From: Camellia lanceoleosa
Lineage: Eukaryota; Streptophyta; Magnoliopsida; Ericales; Theaceae
NCBI GenBank assembly: GCA_025200525.1
Contig: JANUSC010000052.1
Coordinates: 930,001-994,000, forward strand
Reading direction: 5' to 3'
DNA: 64,000 nucleotides
Position numbers and translations under genes: made by a program. The notes beneath the pieces were generated by a model. That model was not told the origin of the DNA. It did not search any database and saw only the letters and a list, made by a program, of their open reading frames with translations. Below, one piece after another: positions 48,704 through 59,394 of this stretch (position 1 is the first letter of the stretch; each line of letters begins with the position of its first letter).

Positions 48704-48712
48704 TTAATTATA

Positions 48713-49329
48713 ATATATATATATATATATATATTTAAGTTATGACCTAAAAAAAAAATTTATAAACTTAAAAAATTATTTGTTTGATTTATTTAGTTTT
48801 TTTTTTTTTCATGAAAACACTTATATAAGGAATAATATTCAATTAATATTGTATCAAAATTAATTCAGTATATATATTTACAACAATGATTGAACCCCTA
48901 ATTTTTAGAACTCCACTCCTTTCAAAATGATTTGGGCCATTCATTTCAGAGAGAAAAAAAAATAAAAATAAAAACATGAAATCACTTTAAGTGGGTGTTT
49001 AGGAAGTGAGTTTTTATGTAAGTTTTTTAGTTGTAGGATATTATTAGATAAAAAAATTTTAGTGTTTAAAAAGATAGTTGAGTTTTTTGTGGTTGGATGT
49101 GATATTTGTCAGAGAAAAAATAAAATAATTATAGGATTAGATGTGATATTTTGTTTGTATTTATTTTTTTTGATTTTGGAAAACATTTGTCTTTTAGTGA
49201 AAAAAATGAGAAAAAAATCTGGTAACTTGGTTCCAAACAGCACCTACAAGTGGTTGGGGTTCCAAAAAATTGGAGGTCTCGCCCATTTTTCATATATACA
49301 TTGCCTCCTCCCGACAAATTTCCGGGTTC
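48713..49329. other. AT-rich spacer with a possible small inverted-repeat element
   Basis: An (AT)n run lies at 48713-48733. Between 48992 and 49247, GGGTGTTTAGGAA at left faces TTCCAAACAGCACC at right, suggesting a ~255-bp MITE with diverged ends, but no duplication was fixed. Confidence 0.35.
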
Positions 49330-49493
49330 CGCCTCTGCTTACCAATTGTGCTGGCGAGAAGAGAGCTGAGAAGAAGGTCCCTCAGAAAGGCAGGGGATCT
49401 GATGATGATGATGATGATGCTATCGACCAAGCCGCAAAAGCTCTCAATGCAGCTAAAGAGCTGGTGGACATCGAGCTTGATTGTAATGAATGA
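49330..49493 (+). pseudogene. Unrecognised acidic gene fragment
   Basis: Higher-GC sequence than its surroundings encodes KRAEKKVPQKGRGS, six Asp from a (GAT)n run, then an alanine-rich helix AIDQAAKALNAAKELVDIEL, ending at TGA 49491-49493. The upstream part of the open frame (from 49062) reads through AT-rich, probably non-coding DNA. A nearby frame contains NRDRFRKTIKKKR. It looks like an exon or captured piece of a host gene. I cannot name the family. Confidence 0.35.
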
Positions 49494-49929
49494 AGATGCT
49501 TATTTTCATGATTTTGTAACCAACGAAATTCTCAACCGCGATCGATTTCGCAAAACAATCAAAAAGAAGAGATGAAGATCCTGTCGTGGATCGCATGGGG
49601 TCTTGGAAAGTCTGAGAAGAGGCAAAGATTAAGACTCTGTTTGGTTGGTGAACTTGGGAAAATTTTCAAAAGAGGAAGGAAAAATATTTATGAAATTAAA
49701 AGGTTGTTTGGGTGCCTTAAATAAGTGTATTTTTTGAATTTTTGGACTAAAAAATTGATGAAAAAAAGATAGTTGTTTAGATTAATTTTTTGACTTTTTA
49801 TGAAAAAAATGTGTATTAAAAAATTGTATAAATTAGTATGTAGGAAAAGATTAAGAGTGTGAGTTATACGACTATATTGTTGCGGAAGCTGAATTGATGT
49901 AGTTGCCTACTTTTCGGACATTGCACTAG
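49494..49929. other. AT-rich spacer
   Basis: GACTCTGTTTGGTTGGTG at 49629 and GTTGTTTGGGTGCC at 49705 look like MITE-type termini, but I could not pair them confidently. Confidence 0.3.
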
Positions 49930-50260
49930 ACCGTGTTGTTTGGCCCGTGTGGGCCATCACGGGTCCCGTTTTGATAATCTAAACCGTTGAATGTGTAGAA
50001 TTCATCGAGTATTATATGTCTGTAAAAAATCTCGTTGATCGGATTTCGATAGATATCTGATTAAATTTGTTTTTTTTTTCAACCGTTAACTATCACACGA
50101 TCTATTTTTTTTTATACAAAATTGATTTGATCATGTAGTTAACGATATCCGATCAATGTGATTTTTTTACAAATATATAGTATTCGACGAATTCTACACA
50201 TTGAACGGTTCAGATTATCAAAACGGGACCCGTGATGAAACCCCATAGGCTAAACAGCAG
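49930..50260. mobile_element. Long foldback (hairpin) MITE
   Basis: Arms: CACGGGTCCCGTTTTGATAA at 49958 and TTATCAAAACGGGACCCGTG ending at 50234. They match over about 95 bases each with few mismatches, extend inward through GTTAACTA.../...TAGTTAAC toward the centre, and outward more weakly to GTTGTTTGGCC / GGCTAAACAGC. Nearly the entire element is one hairpin. Ends and target duplication not fixed. Confidence 0.75.
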
Positions 50261-50510
50261 TATGTTAAAATTGCATCCCGACTCTGCAATTTTTCTAAAA
50301 AAACGTAGCCACGGACTCTGAACCGATTAGACTGAGTTGTAATTTTGTGGGTAAATTTTTTTTTTTAATAAATAGTAATAACTTTGTAACTTTTTGAGTA
50401 ATTTTTTAACTTTTTAACTTTAAATATAAATATAAATATATTTTATCTATCTTTTTTCAATTTTCCTTTTAAATCTCTTTTGAAATTCTTAAACTAAACC
50501 TTATTTTGCT

Positions 50511-50760
50511 TCATGAAAGTGGATGTAACCTTCGTTCAAGAATCAAAGTTCTCGTAGATTTTGGAGTGCAAAATCAAATCATTATGGGGGAAAAGCGGGC
50601 TATTAGTGGGAAGTTGTTGAATTATTTACTTTTTTTAATTAACTTTACTGTGTTGACTGAGCTTATCAAGGTCAAATTTTGTGCTAATGGAGGTTAGTGA
50701 TTCCTGCTTCTAAGAACATTTAAAGGAAAGTGAGCTGAGGTTCGAGTTTTTTGATAGTAT
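50511..50760 (+). pseudogene. Possible LINE endonuclease fragment
   Basis: Broken frame with VDVTFVQESKF near 50520 and SLWGKSGLL near 50580, recalling the LQETKL and WG segments of plant L1 endonucleases. Weak; no RT seen nearby. Confidence 0.25.
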
Positions 50761-50772
50761 GCGTGGTGGTAA

Positions 50773-51670
50773 TAGAGATGGCAATCAGAACTCGGCCCGA
50801 TGGAGACCCGATCCCCCGACCCTGAATTGAGCAATTATTCTCCAAAAAATATCTCCGACGGATCGGGGATGGTATTAAAAATTGAATCCGCAATGATATT
50901 CGAGGCTGAAGATAGGGATGCATGTTTCAGTCTTGGACCCGGCCCGACCCTAGCCCTGATCCTCTCCCCGGTTGCCCCCCGATGTGAAATTACTATTTTG
51001 CCCCTATTTATATATATAATATATGTGTATGTGTTAGGGTTTGGCTAAACACACTCGCTCACACACATACACAAACTCTCTTTCATCTCTCTCTCTCTGT
51101 GCACGTGCTTCTCACGGCGTCGGCAGTGCGGTGGTTCCTCCACTGTCCTCTCCCTCCTCTTATCTCGTCGATCTCCGATCTCACCGATGGTGGTAGCAGC
51201 TGCTTCTCCGACGTCTTCTCCCTCCTCCCTTCTCGCCGATGGCAGTGGCAGCGGTTCCTTCGATGTCCTCTCCCTCCTCCCAGATCTCGCTGATCTCACT
51301 GATCTTTCCTATCTCACCGTCGCTGATCTCCCTGCTCAAGAACATCACGGCGAGATCGAAGATCATCTGTATGATTAAGTATGTTTAAGTATACATGATG
51401 TATGATGTTGTTTAAGTATGTTTAAGTATACATGATCTCTGTTGTTGATGTATAATGTTGTTGTTGTTGATCATCTGCCATTTTTTTTTTTTTTTTGGAC
51501 TAGGGAGTTTTTATTGTCAACGAAGCCCGATCCCCATTAGGGGACAGAGGCGGGGGTAGTGATAGCTTCCCCGTCGAGGATCGGGGCTGGAGACAGGGAA
51601 ATTTTTGTCGTTGGGGATCGAAGACGGGGAGTGTGATCTCCGGCCCCGCCCCGCCCCGTTGCCATTCCTA
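50773..51670. mobile_element. Non-autonomous hAT element, copy 2
   Basis: Ends TAGAGATGGCAA and TTGCCATTCCTA, flanked by GGTGGTAA (50765-50772) and GGTGGTAG (51671-51678), an 8-bp duplication with one mismatch. 898 bases. Shares with copy 1 the subterminal GATCGGGGATGGTATT segment near the left and GGGGATCG-AGACGGGG near the right. The middle (about 51060-51370) is pyrimidine-rich and reads open in several frames as Ser/Leu-rich or Glu/Arg-rich products; I take these as composition artefacts. Confidence 0.87.
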
Positions 51671-51678
51671 GGTGGTAG

Positions 51679-52836
51679 TGGTGTATATTAGAATTTTCCT
51701 TAAAATATAACTCTTAAATTTGAACTAAATGACATTGAATGTTTGATTTGTTTAGAAATAAATCAATTAATTAGACTTGACTCTTACCTTACCATTGTGA
51801 ATAAATTTATGGGTAGAATTTTAGGTGTTCTAACATTACTCACAAAAACGTATATATACTATTTTTGAAATTAAAAAAATAAGTGATATATGCATCTTAT
51901 ATTAATAAAATTAACTTGATAAAATTGATGTTATTAGTATTTCAAATGCAAAGCCCTTGAGCGGGAGTCCAAGTTCAAAAAGTGATTTCTTGGGCCTTGA
52001 AATTGATGTTTTAGGCTTCTTCTCCTTTCCCTATTATGATGAGCAGATTTATGGGCCTCTCTCACCAAAAACAAAAAAGATTTGTGAGCCTGAATTGCAG
52101 TGGGCCAAACCATGGTTGGGTGAAAAGGTCTGAGGCGTAGCATGAGAGGAAAGTGTTTTGTTTTTAAAGTGAATGCTTCTAATTCAATCATATTATTCCA
52201 TATAAATTTCAATTTATATAGAGCATTATTTACAAAAGATTGAACAATACCACTTTAGTATGGGTGGTAGTAGCATCTTCTTACAGAAAATGGTGTAGAA
52301 GTGGGATACTAAGAGACCTGGATGCTGGAAAAAAGGTAATTTACAATTTAGGCAAACTTCACTTTAATCTTCTTTACGGTTGCAAATCACTATATAATGT
52401 CTCCATGGTTATTGAATTGAAGTATACAGTTAGTATTTCCATCTAATATAAGAGTCCGTGCATGACACACCCCTAATATGCAAATGAGTATAGAAAGATG
52501 ATTTTTCCTCCCAATTAAATGACTAAAATGCCCTCATCTTTATCATCAATTTCCAAAGTCTACTCTCATCTTCATCATCAATATCTATAAACCTCTATCT
52601 AGAAAAAATGAACCAATATCCAGACTGGTACAAGAGTAATATTAGAAATCATGAAGATAATCAAGAAAGATTCTATACCTTTGGATTACAAACATAATAA
52701 AACATCACACACTAATCAAAGGATAAAAAAAGTTCATGAAACATTTCATAATATTTTTTTCATGATCTCGAATATTATTCCTGGTATAAACATAAATCAT
52801 TGATATGTTGATTGCCCATGTTTAACAATCTATCTA
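51679..52836. other. Intergenic DNA, no supported gene
   Basis: AT-rich apart from a more mixed segment at 51945-52330. The frame at 52240-52446 contains RSGILRDLDAGKKVIYNLG and could be a worn exon of unknown origin. Nothing recognised. Confidence 0.35.
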
Positions 52837-54252
52837 TCTATACTATATATATAAGCAAATGTAGGGGTCTCTTAAAAAATTCCAAACTCTCAATCCTAAT
52901 ATCTCATGAAACTCTTTCTTACGTGGCACATCCATTCTTCTCTCATTCTATTTTCCTATTTTCCTTCTTTCTTTTTTTTTTAATCTTTTTTATTTCACTT
53001 TTTAATTACTTATGACATGAATATAAGAGATTTTCAAAATATTTAAAGATAAAAAGATAAGTAATTCAAATTTTTTTCATCAAAAGATTTTGACTCTAAT
53101 TCAAATTTCTTCATCAATTTATGTCTTACCCAAGGATATTTAAAAAAAAAAATTATAAATAAATTTATAAATCTCAAGACCTAACTTCCATAACAATATG
53201 AAATTGGACAAAAAGATTGGAGAACAAAATAACATTGTAGAGAAATTAAACGAGTGATTTAACCAATTATGTAAGATTTTTGGCATCTTATATGAAAAGA
53301 AGCACATGTTTTAAATCTCATATTATGTTTTTTGCTCTCTTTTTCTTTTGCAATTTATCTAAGTTTCTCTTTCTATATTCTTATAATTTATTTTCAAATT
53401 TACACTTGATTTTTTTTTTTGAAAAAAAAGCTATTTATCTTATATTTACAGGATCTATTTTTTTTCTTGATTTTCAATTAAGTTTATTATTTTTTTTATT
53501 CGATTTTCACTTTCTATATTCTTATAGTTTTTGATTTTTTCTTATTTTAATTAAGTAGCTTTAGAATACAAAATTTGTTTAAAATTATAGGTAGTAGACA
53601 CAAAATAGAGTTAAAATTTGTATAATAAGATAACATATTTGCTTATTTTTTAAGTACACAAAACTTAAATTTTAAAAAATTATAAGTGGCACTTAAATCT
53701 TATCTAATTTTTAACATACTACCTCAATTTTTTTTTTAGTTTTTTTTACCAATTTTAAAATTTTAAAAAATTATAAGTGACATGTCACTCTTATCTAATT
53801 TTTTAACTATTGCCCTCTCCGGTTCTTCTGTTATTAGAGTTATTCTAGATTTTATTTTTCTTTTCAAGTTTATCTTATCTTAATTTTGAATTTTTAAATT
53901 TCAACTTTGTTTTTTTTTTTTTTCAATTACTGAATTTCTCTCTACCTCATTTTTCTAGGATTTATCTAATTTTCTTTTTTTTATATTTTTACAGTTTATC
54001 TTTAAATTTAAACTTAATTTGTTTTTATTTTTATCTTATATTTACAGAATCCACTCTTACTCTTAATTTTCAGTTGAATTTTTTTTTTCTAAAATTTATT
54101 TAATTAAATATAGTAAGATCACTCAAATATATTATATTATTTCAATACCCATCTAAATTAATATCATAGTATTTAATTGTTAATTTTTAACATGTTCAAC
54201 ATTATTTACCATTTTTTGTTATTTGTCCATGCATAGCATGGGTTATTGCTAG
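52837..54252 (+). mobile_element. Non-autonomous Helitron, 1.4 kb
   Basis: Starts TCTATACTATATATATAAG preceded by A. Ends with a short hairpin CCATGC-ATA-GCATGG, then GTTATTGCTAG, followed by T. This is the Helitron form 5'-A/TC...CTRR/T-3' with a 3' hairpin close to the end and no target duplication. The interior is extremely AT-rich with T-runs and no Rep/helicase frame. Confidence 0.85.
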
Positions 54253-54701
54253 TTTGTATGTATATGAATGGCTTTTATCAATTCTTTTTATAAACTTTTC
54301 ATTAATTGAAAGCATACTTACGTGTAGATCCTAATAATTTGATCACGTAATTGATTTTGTGAATAAACTTTTCATATACTAGATATGGTATATACATATA
54401 TGTATACAATTGATACTAAAGAAGAATTTTTTAGGTTGTTTGTCATATTTGGACAAAGAATTATGTTCTGGGATTGACCTAAACTTATGGTGCCCATCAA
54501 TTTTAAAATTACTTGCAGTTGGTGTGTGGCAGTGTTGACGTGTGTGTGGAAGTGGGTTTGGTGAGAAAAAAAGCAGGAGAAGAGGAAATTGATGCCCGTC
54601 AATTTCATGCGGTTCATATAAATTTGTGAACATTGAGATAGATTCAAATATCATTTCATGATGTTGATTCCACCTCTGCCGTTGATTCTTGGATTACATA
54701 C
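54253..54701. other. Intergenic DNA
   Basis: No supported gene. The AGAAGAGGAAATTGATGCCC/CATCAATTTTAAAATT area (54480-54600) has inverted words TGCCCATCAATTT / AAATTGATGCCCGTCAATTT. Confidence 0.3.
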
Positions 54702-55135
54702 CACTACAAGAAATTTTACTTTTGGCGACTAATGTATTTGGTCATCCGTTTGGTTGCCAACAATTTGTCGGGAAAACAATTGGCGACTAAAATTTTTTTG
54801 TAGTCAAAAGTGACCTATTAGCGACTAAAATTTTAGTCGTCATATATTTTTTAAAAATAATTAAATATATATATATTACTTTTAGTGACTAAATTATTTA
54901 GTAGCCAATTTAAGCATGTATATTTGGCGACTAACAATTTGGTAACCAAAAGTTTCACTTTTTAAGAATTGGCGACTAAAAATTTAGTAGTCAAAAGTTT
55001 CCTTTTTACAATTGACGACTAAAAGTTTAGTAGGCAAAAGTTTTACTTTTTGACAATTGGCGACTAAAATTTTAGTAGCCAAAAGCCAACCTGTGATATC
55101 TGTTTAGTCACCAAAAGGTCTCATTTAGTTTTTAT
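54702..55135 (+). mobile_element. Left end of a second CACTA element
   Basis: CACTACAAGAAATTTTACTT, then TTGGCGACTAA, followed by about 430 bases of TTGGCGACTAAAA / TTTAGTAGCCAAAAG words with a ~55-bp rhythm near 54960-55080. The matching right end is not found before the Tat-group LTR at 56129. It is either truncated or continues beyond the nested element off the right edge. It is a different subfamily from the 15-kb element (spacing and internal words differ). Confidence 0.8.
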
Positions 55136-55689
55136 AATTTATTCTGTAATATTTTTTGCGCTATTCATAACCTGTGCATATACAAAATTATTTATTCATT
55201 CATTCATTCAATTCTCAACCATTCAATAAAATTAGTTCTCCACAACCTATAGCATTTAATTTTCAACCATATATCAATTTTCAACCATATACAAAACTTA
55301 ACTATTAACCGTACATATCAAAGAAAATAAGAATCCATAAACATAGTATAATCCAACAAATACATAAACTATCTAAACCACCAATTAAAATCCAAATTAA
55401 AAAAAAAAATCTTAATAACAAAACATATTAGGTGTACATGTTTTCCATAAACAAAAATATAATGTAAATTGCGTCCATGCAAACATTATCAATCTGACCC
55501 AAAAACATCACTGTATCCATGCCAACATCATCAATCTGTAACAAAAACATAATATCTATTAACATTTTATTGAAAAACATTACATTTACAATTATTAAAA
55601 AAAAAAAAATACATACAATTTGAAATTTATTATCTTTTTATATTTTACGGTCGAAGAAATTTATTATCTTTTTATGGTTCGGAGGCTGT
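55136..55689. other. AT-rich sequence, possibly CACTA interior
   Basis: (CATT)n at about 55195-55212 and repeated TCAACCATATA words. No gene. Confidence 0.35.
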
Positions 55690-55860
55690 AATTAAATAAC
55701 AATGATTGAGACCCTCTTTTTTTGGAGACTCCCACAAACCCTTTTTGATCTCAATCACTGATGGTGTGGGCCCCACATATACATCAATGGTTGAGATTCA
55801 AAGGGAGTTGTGGGGGTTCCCAAAAAAGAAGATCCAAAGCATTTTTCCTAATTAAAATTC
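55690..55860. mobile_element. Foldback MITE, ~170 bp
   Basis: Left arm TTTTTTTGGAGACTCCCACA (from 55717) pairs with TGTGGGGGTTCCCAAAAAAG (ending about 55829). CCTTTTTGATCTCAATCACTGAT pairs with ATCAATGGTTGAGATTCAAAGG, and the outer TAATTA/AATG segments also pair. No coding sequence. Confidence 0.65.
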
Positions 55861-56128
55861 AAATATAATTAATCTTCTCAAATGAATTATTGGCTCAATT
55901 CAAACCTTAAGGAACTGACACATTTATATGTTTCCTTTTCCTAATCAAAAATTGACAGATTGTAGTTTACTTAACAAGTGATTTGAGTTAATGGAGGTGA
56001 GAAATCAGATAGCTAATTTGTTCAAGATAAATAGCTGAACAAGTATTATAACTAATATAGCAAAACAAAATGAGGAAAAACCAGTGAGGTAACTATGGAG
56101 AAGTGGTTTGGAAATACTTTCTGGATTC
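55861..56128. other. Intergenic spacer before the Tat-group LTR
   Basis: Nothing recognised. Confidence 0.3.
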
Positions 56129-56638
56129 TGTAGGACACTCTTGATCCTCAACAAGTCACCTGAAAAGAAATGAACACTCCGGTCGGGGGTGCCGGAATTA
56201 GCACTCTGATGGGTAAGTTAGTATATACTCTCTTGGTTGCTTATATCTTAAGTTAATCTTACTTGTTCTCACATACCTTTCTTTGGCTGATGCTCCTCTA
56301 TTTATATTTTTCTGTTGGGTCTCAAGATCGGGCCCACCATTAATCCATTGCACGTTTATGTATTCGGCCTTAGTTCGACTGGTTCCACGGCCGATTAATA
56401 GAGTCGGTTTTGGGATCATCCAGGATGAAGCCAAGTACAAATTCCATCCTTGACTGTCCTCATACCGTTATTCAGCTTTATTGCCCCCATAATATCCGGC
56501 TTCCATAATTGCCCCCCAAACATCCTATTAACGCCAGTTAGTCGGCATGTTTGGTTTTGAACTTGAAAAGTCAAGGAAAGAACGGCGATTAACCTCATTC
56601 CAACACATGTCAGGACATACTTCTCAGGCATCATTACA
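56129..56638 (-). repeat. 3' LTR of the Tat-group element
   Basis: Plus strand TGTAGGACACTC to CATCATTACA: TGTA...TACA ends, 510 bases. The right edge abuts a purine-rich minus-strand tract and the left edge is not followed by a primer site, so this is the 3' LTR. The TATA box sits 333 bases in. The second LTR is out of view, so boundaries rest on the ends alone. Confidence 0.65.
56298..56306 (-). promoter_or_regulatory. TATA box of the Tat-group LTR
   Basis: The minus strand reads TATAAATAG followed by AGGAGC; a strong plant TATA word in a plausible LTR position. Confidence 0.65.
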
Positions 56639-56655
56639 TCTTCCCGCCTTTTCAT
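56639..56655 (-). promoter_or_regulatory. Polypurine tract of the Tat-group element
   Basis: The minus strand reads ATGAAAAGGCGGGAAGA directly before the LTR start TGTAATGATG. Confidence 0.6.
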
Positions 56656-56888
56656 ACGCTTCCTTCATTTAATGCAATTTGAAACTATGTTGTCCCTTCG
56701 AGAGTAAGTTTTTTAAATACTCAAAGCTTCTGGTTTGCCTCTCGATATACTTCCATCTCGCGACCTCTGCAACTTCCTCATGTTTCTCATTGTCTCTTCT
56801 GCTTTTTGTAAGTTCTCTTCTTCTTTATTTTGAATCTTATTTCCTTATTTTTTTTTTTTTTGGTTTCGCATAATCCTTAGGTTGGCTA

Positions 56889-59058
56889 AGATGGCAAAAC
56901 ACTTAAAAGAACTCCTTTCTCCGAAACGAATTTCTAGTTTTCGATGCCATTATTCCATCCCCGATGATGTCTATCTGTCACTCGTGGCAGACAGCACCAC
57001 TGATATGGAGAGAACTGATAAAAGTACAATCATCTTTCCGCTCTTATCAATTGCTGAAAGTAGAGTCCGTTTTCCCCTTCACCCATTTTTAAGGGTCGTC
57101 CTTTGATACTGGGGTCTAATCCCTTCCCAACCTAATGTAAATTTCTTCCGAATCATAATGAGGATTATAGAGTTAAACCGACGCCTTAGGATTAATCTTG
57201 GTATTCCTGTAATTCGGCATTGCTATGTCTTGGCCAAATCTACTGGCCGATTGGGACGCTATTTTCTCAAGGCCAAGGATACCGATCATCACTTAGTGAC
57301 TATGCTTGCCAGCTCTGGCAAGCGTGTTGAAGATGTCATGGTCATTGTCCGCATTAACTAGGAATTCGGCAAGGGCGAAAATCGCCTAGATCTAGTGCCT
57401 AGGCGAAAAGGCGAACCAGGTGACCATATAATCCCCTACGTATATTTGCTGAGTATTTATCCGGCTTAAATTCTTTGTACTTACGATTTTATTTTGTACA
57501 GGTAACGACTTGAAAAAAGTTCTTGCTTCGGCCGACGACGTTGTACTTGCGCAGATTAAAACTGCGCTCCAATTCTTTGGTCTTTCAAATCTTCAGAAGC
57601 AAGGTAGGGTAGCCCACATACTTTTAAGATACGAGCTGACCTACTCCACGTTTTCGGCTGCAGATAACATTCCGATTCCGAGGGGTGAACAGTAACTTAC
57701 GGCGCTTATTTTTCCGAACTTCAAGAATCTTAGGTAAATTCGTCTTGAAGCTTCAGATTCAAAGCCAGCGGATGAACAAGCAGCTAAAGTTGCTAAGCAA
57801 TCGGATCAACCCTCGGATAGCTCTGAAAGACTAAAGTTTGATGTGGCATTAAATTCGGCTTTTGAGGAAGCCGACCTCAATCCTCCATCAACTTCGAGCT
57901 GACCGGACGTCCCCTTCGAAAATATTTTCACCGACTTAGGGGACCTACCCGACTCATATCCTGATAACATGGCTGGTGAATCGCTTACTCAGTTGGCCAG
58001 GAAGAAAAATGCTGAGAGGATGGTTGCACGCAAGAAAGCCGAAGCCAAACAATCTCAGCCTCCACCGCCTCCACCTGAAGTTAGGACTAAGTCTACACTG
58101 CCTGCTCCTGTTGAGGAGACGGCTCATGCTGATGCGGCCGAAACTGAGCTTGTTGTCGAGCAACTAGAGGGCTAGGTATCAAAGCAACGAAAGGAAAAGC
58201 GTCCGGCTGAGACCGAAAATTATTCAAAAAACCTAGTTGATAATCGGCCACGCATAGAAGAATCGGACCTGGTTGTGCCGTTTACAATACAACCCAAGAT
58301 AAGGAACGTATTGATTGCTTCCGATGCATCGGCAGTGAAAGATGCTACAGTGGCCTTAAGCTTGGCCTCCTCAATTTCATTGCCGGTAGACAAAGCGACC
58401 TTTCGGGCAGAGCCTGATCTGTTATCTATAGCATTAGCCACTCAATCGACGATATTGGTATGTGTCTTAATCCTTAGTTCTGCATCAAAAACTAAAAAGT
58501 TTTGTATATCACCTATCTTATTGATTTATTGTTTTGTAGGCGGCGGGGAGGATAGCAGAGATTGGTCATCGCCAACACGACGCAATCGAGCAGATCGTCT
58601 TTTTGATTGCCGAAGTAAAAACTAAAAAGAACAAAGCAGTAGAGGCCTCTCGCCGAGCCGAATCTGAGGCCATGAAAGCGGCAGAAGAAAGAGCGAGGGC
58701 CAATGCCAAAGCTAACAAGGCCAAGAATTTTGGTCGATTGAGATTGGCTGCTAAAGGACGAGCAAACGCGAGCAAAGAAATGCTCAAATTGGCCAACGAG
58801 GCGATATCCAAGCTGGAGGCCGACTTGGAAGATATGAAGAAGGCAAAGGAAAAGGCCGAATCCGAGACATCCAAGGCTTTCCAAGCCGGCCAAGATGCAG
58901 CCTTAGAGAGCTATGCCGAGGAAGTGCCTAAGTTCGAAAATAGGGGCTTTAAACACGGCTGGCTCAAAGCCTTAGCTGCCGCTAACGTGATATCAGAACA
59001 GCCGATTCCATACGAACAGGTAGACGTTGAGCTGTTAGAGTCTGACCCTGAAAACTAA
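56889..59058 (+). pseudogene. Antisense ORF with plant 'putative gypsy type transposon' domain, three exons, broken
   Basis: Opposite to pol. Exon 1 about 56889-57420, exon 2 about 57502-58455, exon 3 58540-59058. The second intron has a clean TTG/GTATGT donor and TTTTGTAG/GCGG acceptor and preserves the frame. Exon 1 carries RVRFPLHPFLRVVL and YWGLIPSQPN, the conserved opening of the domain found in extra ORFs of plant gypsy elements. Exon 2 is acidic and proline-rich. Exon 3 is a long Ala/Lys/Glu coiled coil (about 58600-58900) ending FENRGFKHGWLKAL. Stops near 57103, 57359, 57693, 57733, 57900 and 58173 break it; most fit C-to-T changes. The function of this ORF class is unknown. Confidence 0.7.
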
Positions 59059-59394
59059 CTTAGGCTCAAAGTGATTTTTGTTTCGTGTTGGTATCTGAAT
59101 GTATGTAGGTTTTGTTAGATTTTGACTGTATTTTAGTTAGAAGTTGAAACGTAAGGTAGCTTTCATGTGTAAATTGACTTCTGTATGTACTCAATTTATG
59201 AATGAAAATTGCCTTTGCTTTTCTGCTTACTGAATGTACTCGATTTGTGAATGAAAATTGCCTTTACTTTTTTGGTTATTAAAGATCATGAAATAAGTAA
59301 CTGCTTAGCAGAACTATTAAATTAAGATCATGACATAAGATGTAAGATCATGAAATAAGTTTTAACAGAACTATTAAATTAATTCGGCGCTAGA
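59059..59394. other. 3' flank of the antisense ORF
   Basis: Two partial copies of TTTATGAATGAAAATTGCC / TTTGTGAATGAAAATTGCC (about 59195, 59250) and of AAGATCATGAAATAAG (about 59284, 59346). It is probably the antisense gene's 3' untranslated region, with candidate poly(A) words AATGAAAA. Confidence 0.4.

Noticed and set aside
51045..51378. Overlapping Ser/Leu-rich and Glu/Arg-rich frames
   Set aside because: Compositional artefact of a pyrimidine-rich stretch inside the second hAT element; no domain seen.
52812..53534. Phe/Leu-rich frames resembling membrane proteins
   Set aside because: They are T-rich sequence inside or overlapping the Helitron, with no conserved motif.
54640..54700. Copia protease-like DSTSAVDSW frame
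   Set aside because: Too short, with no supporting motifs up- or downstream.
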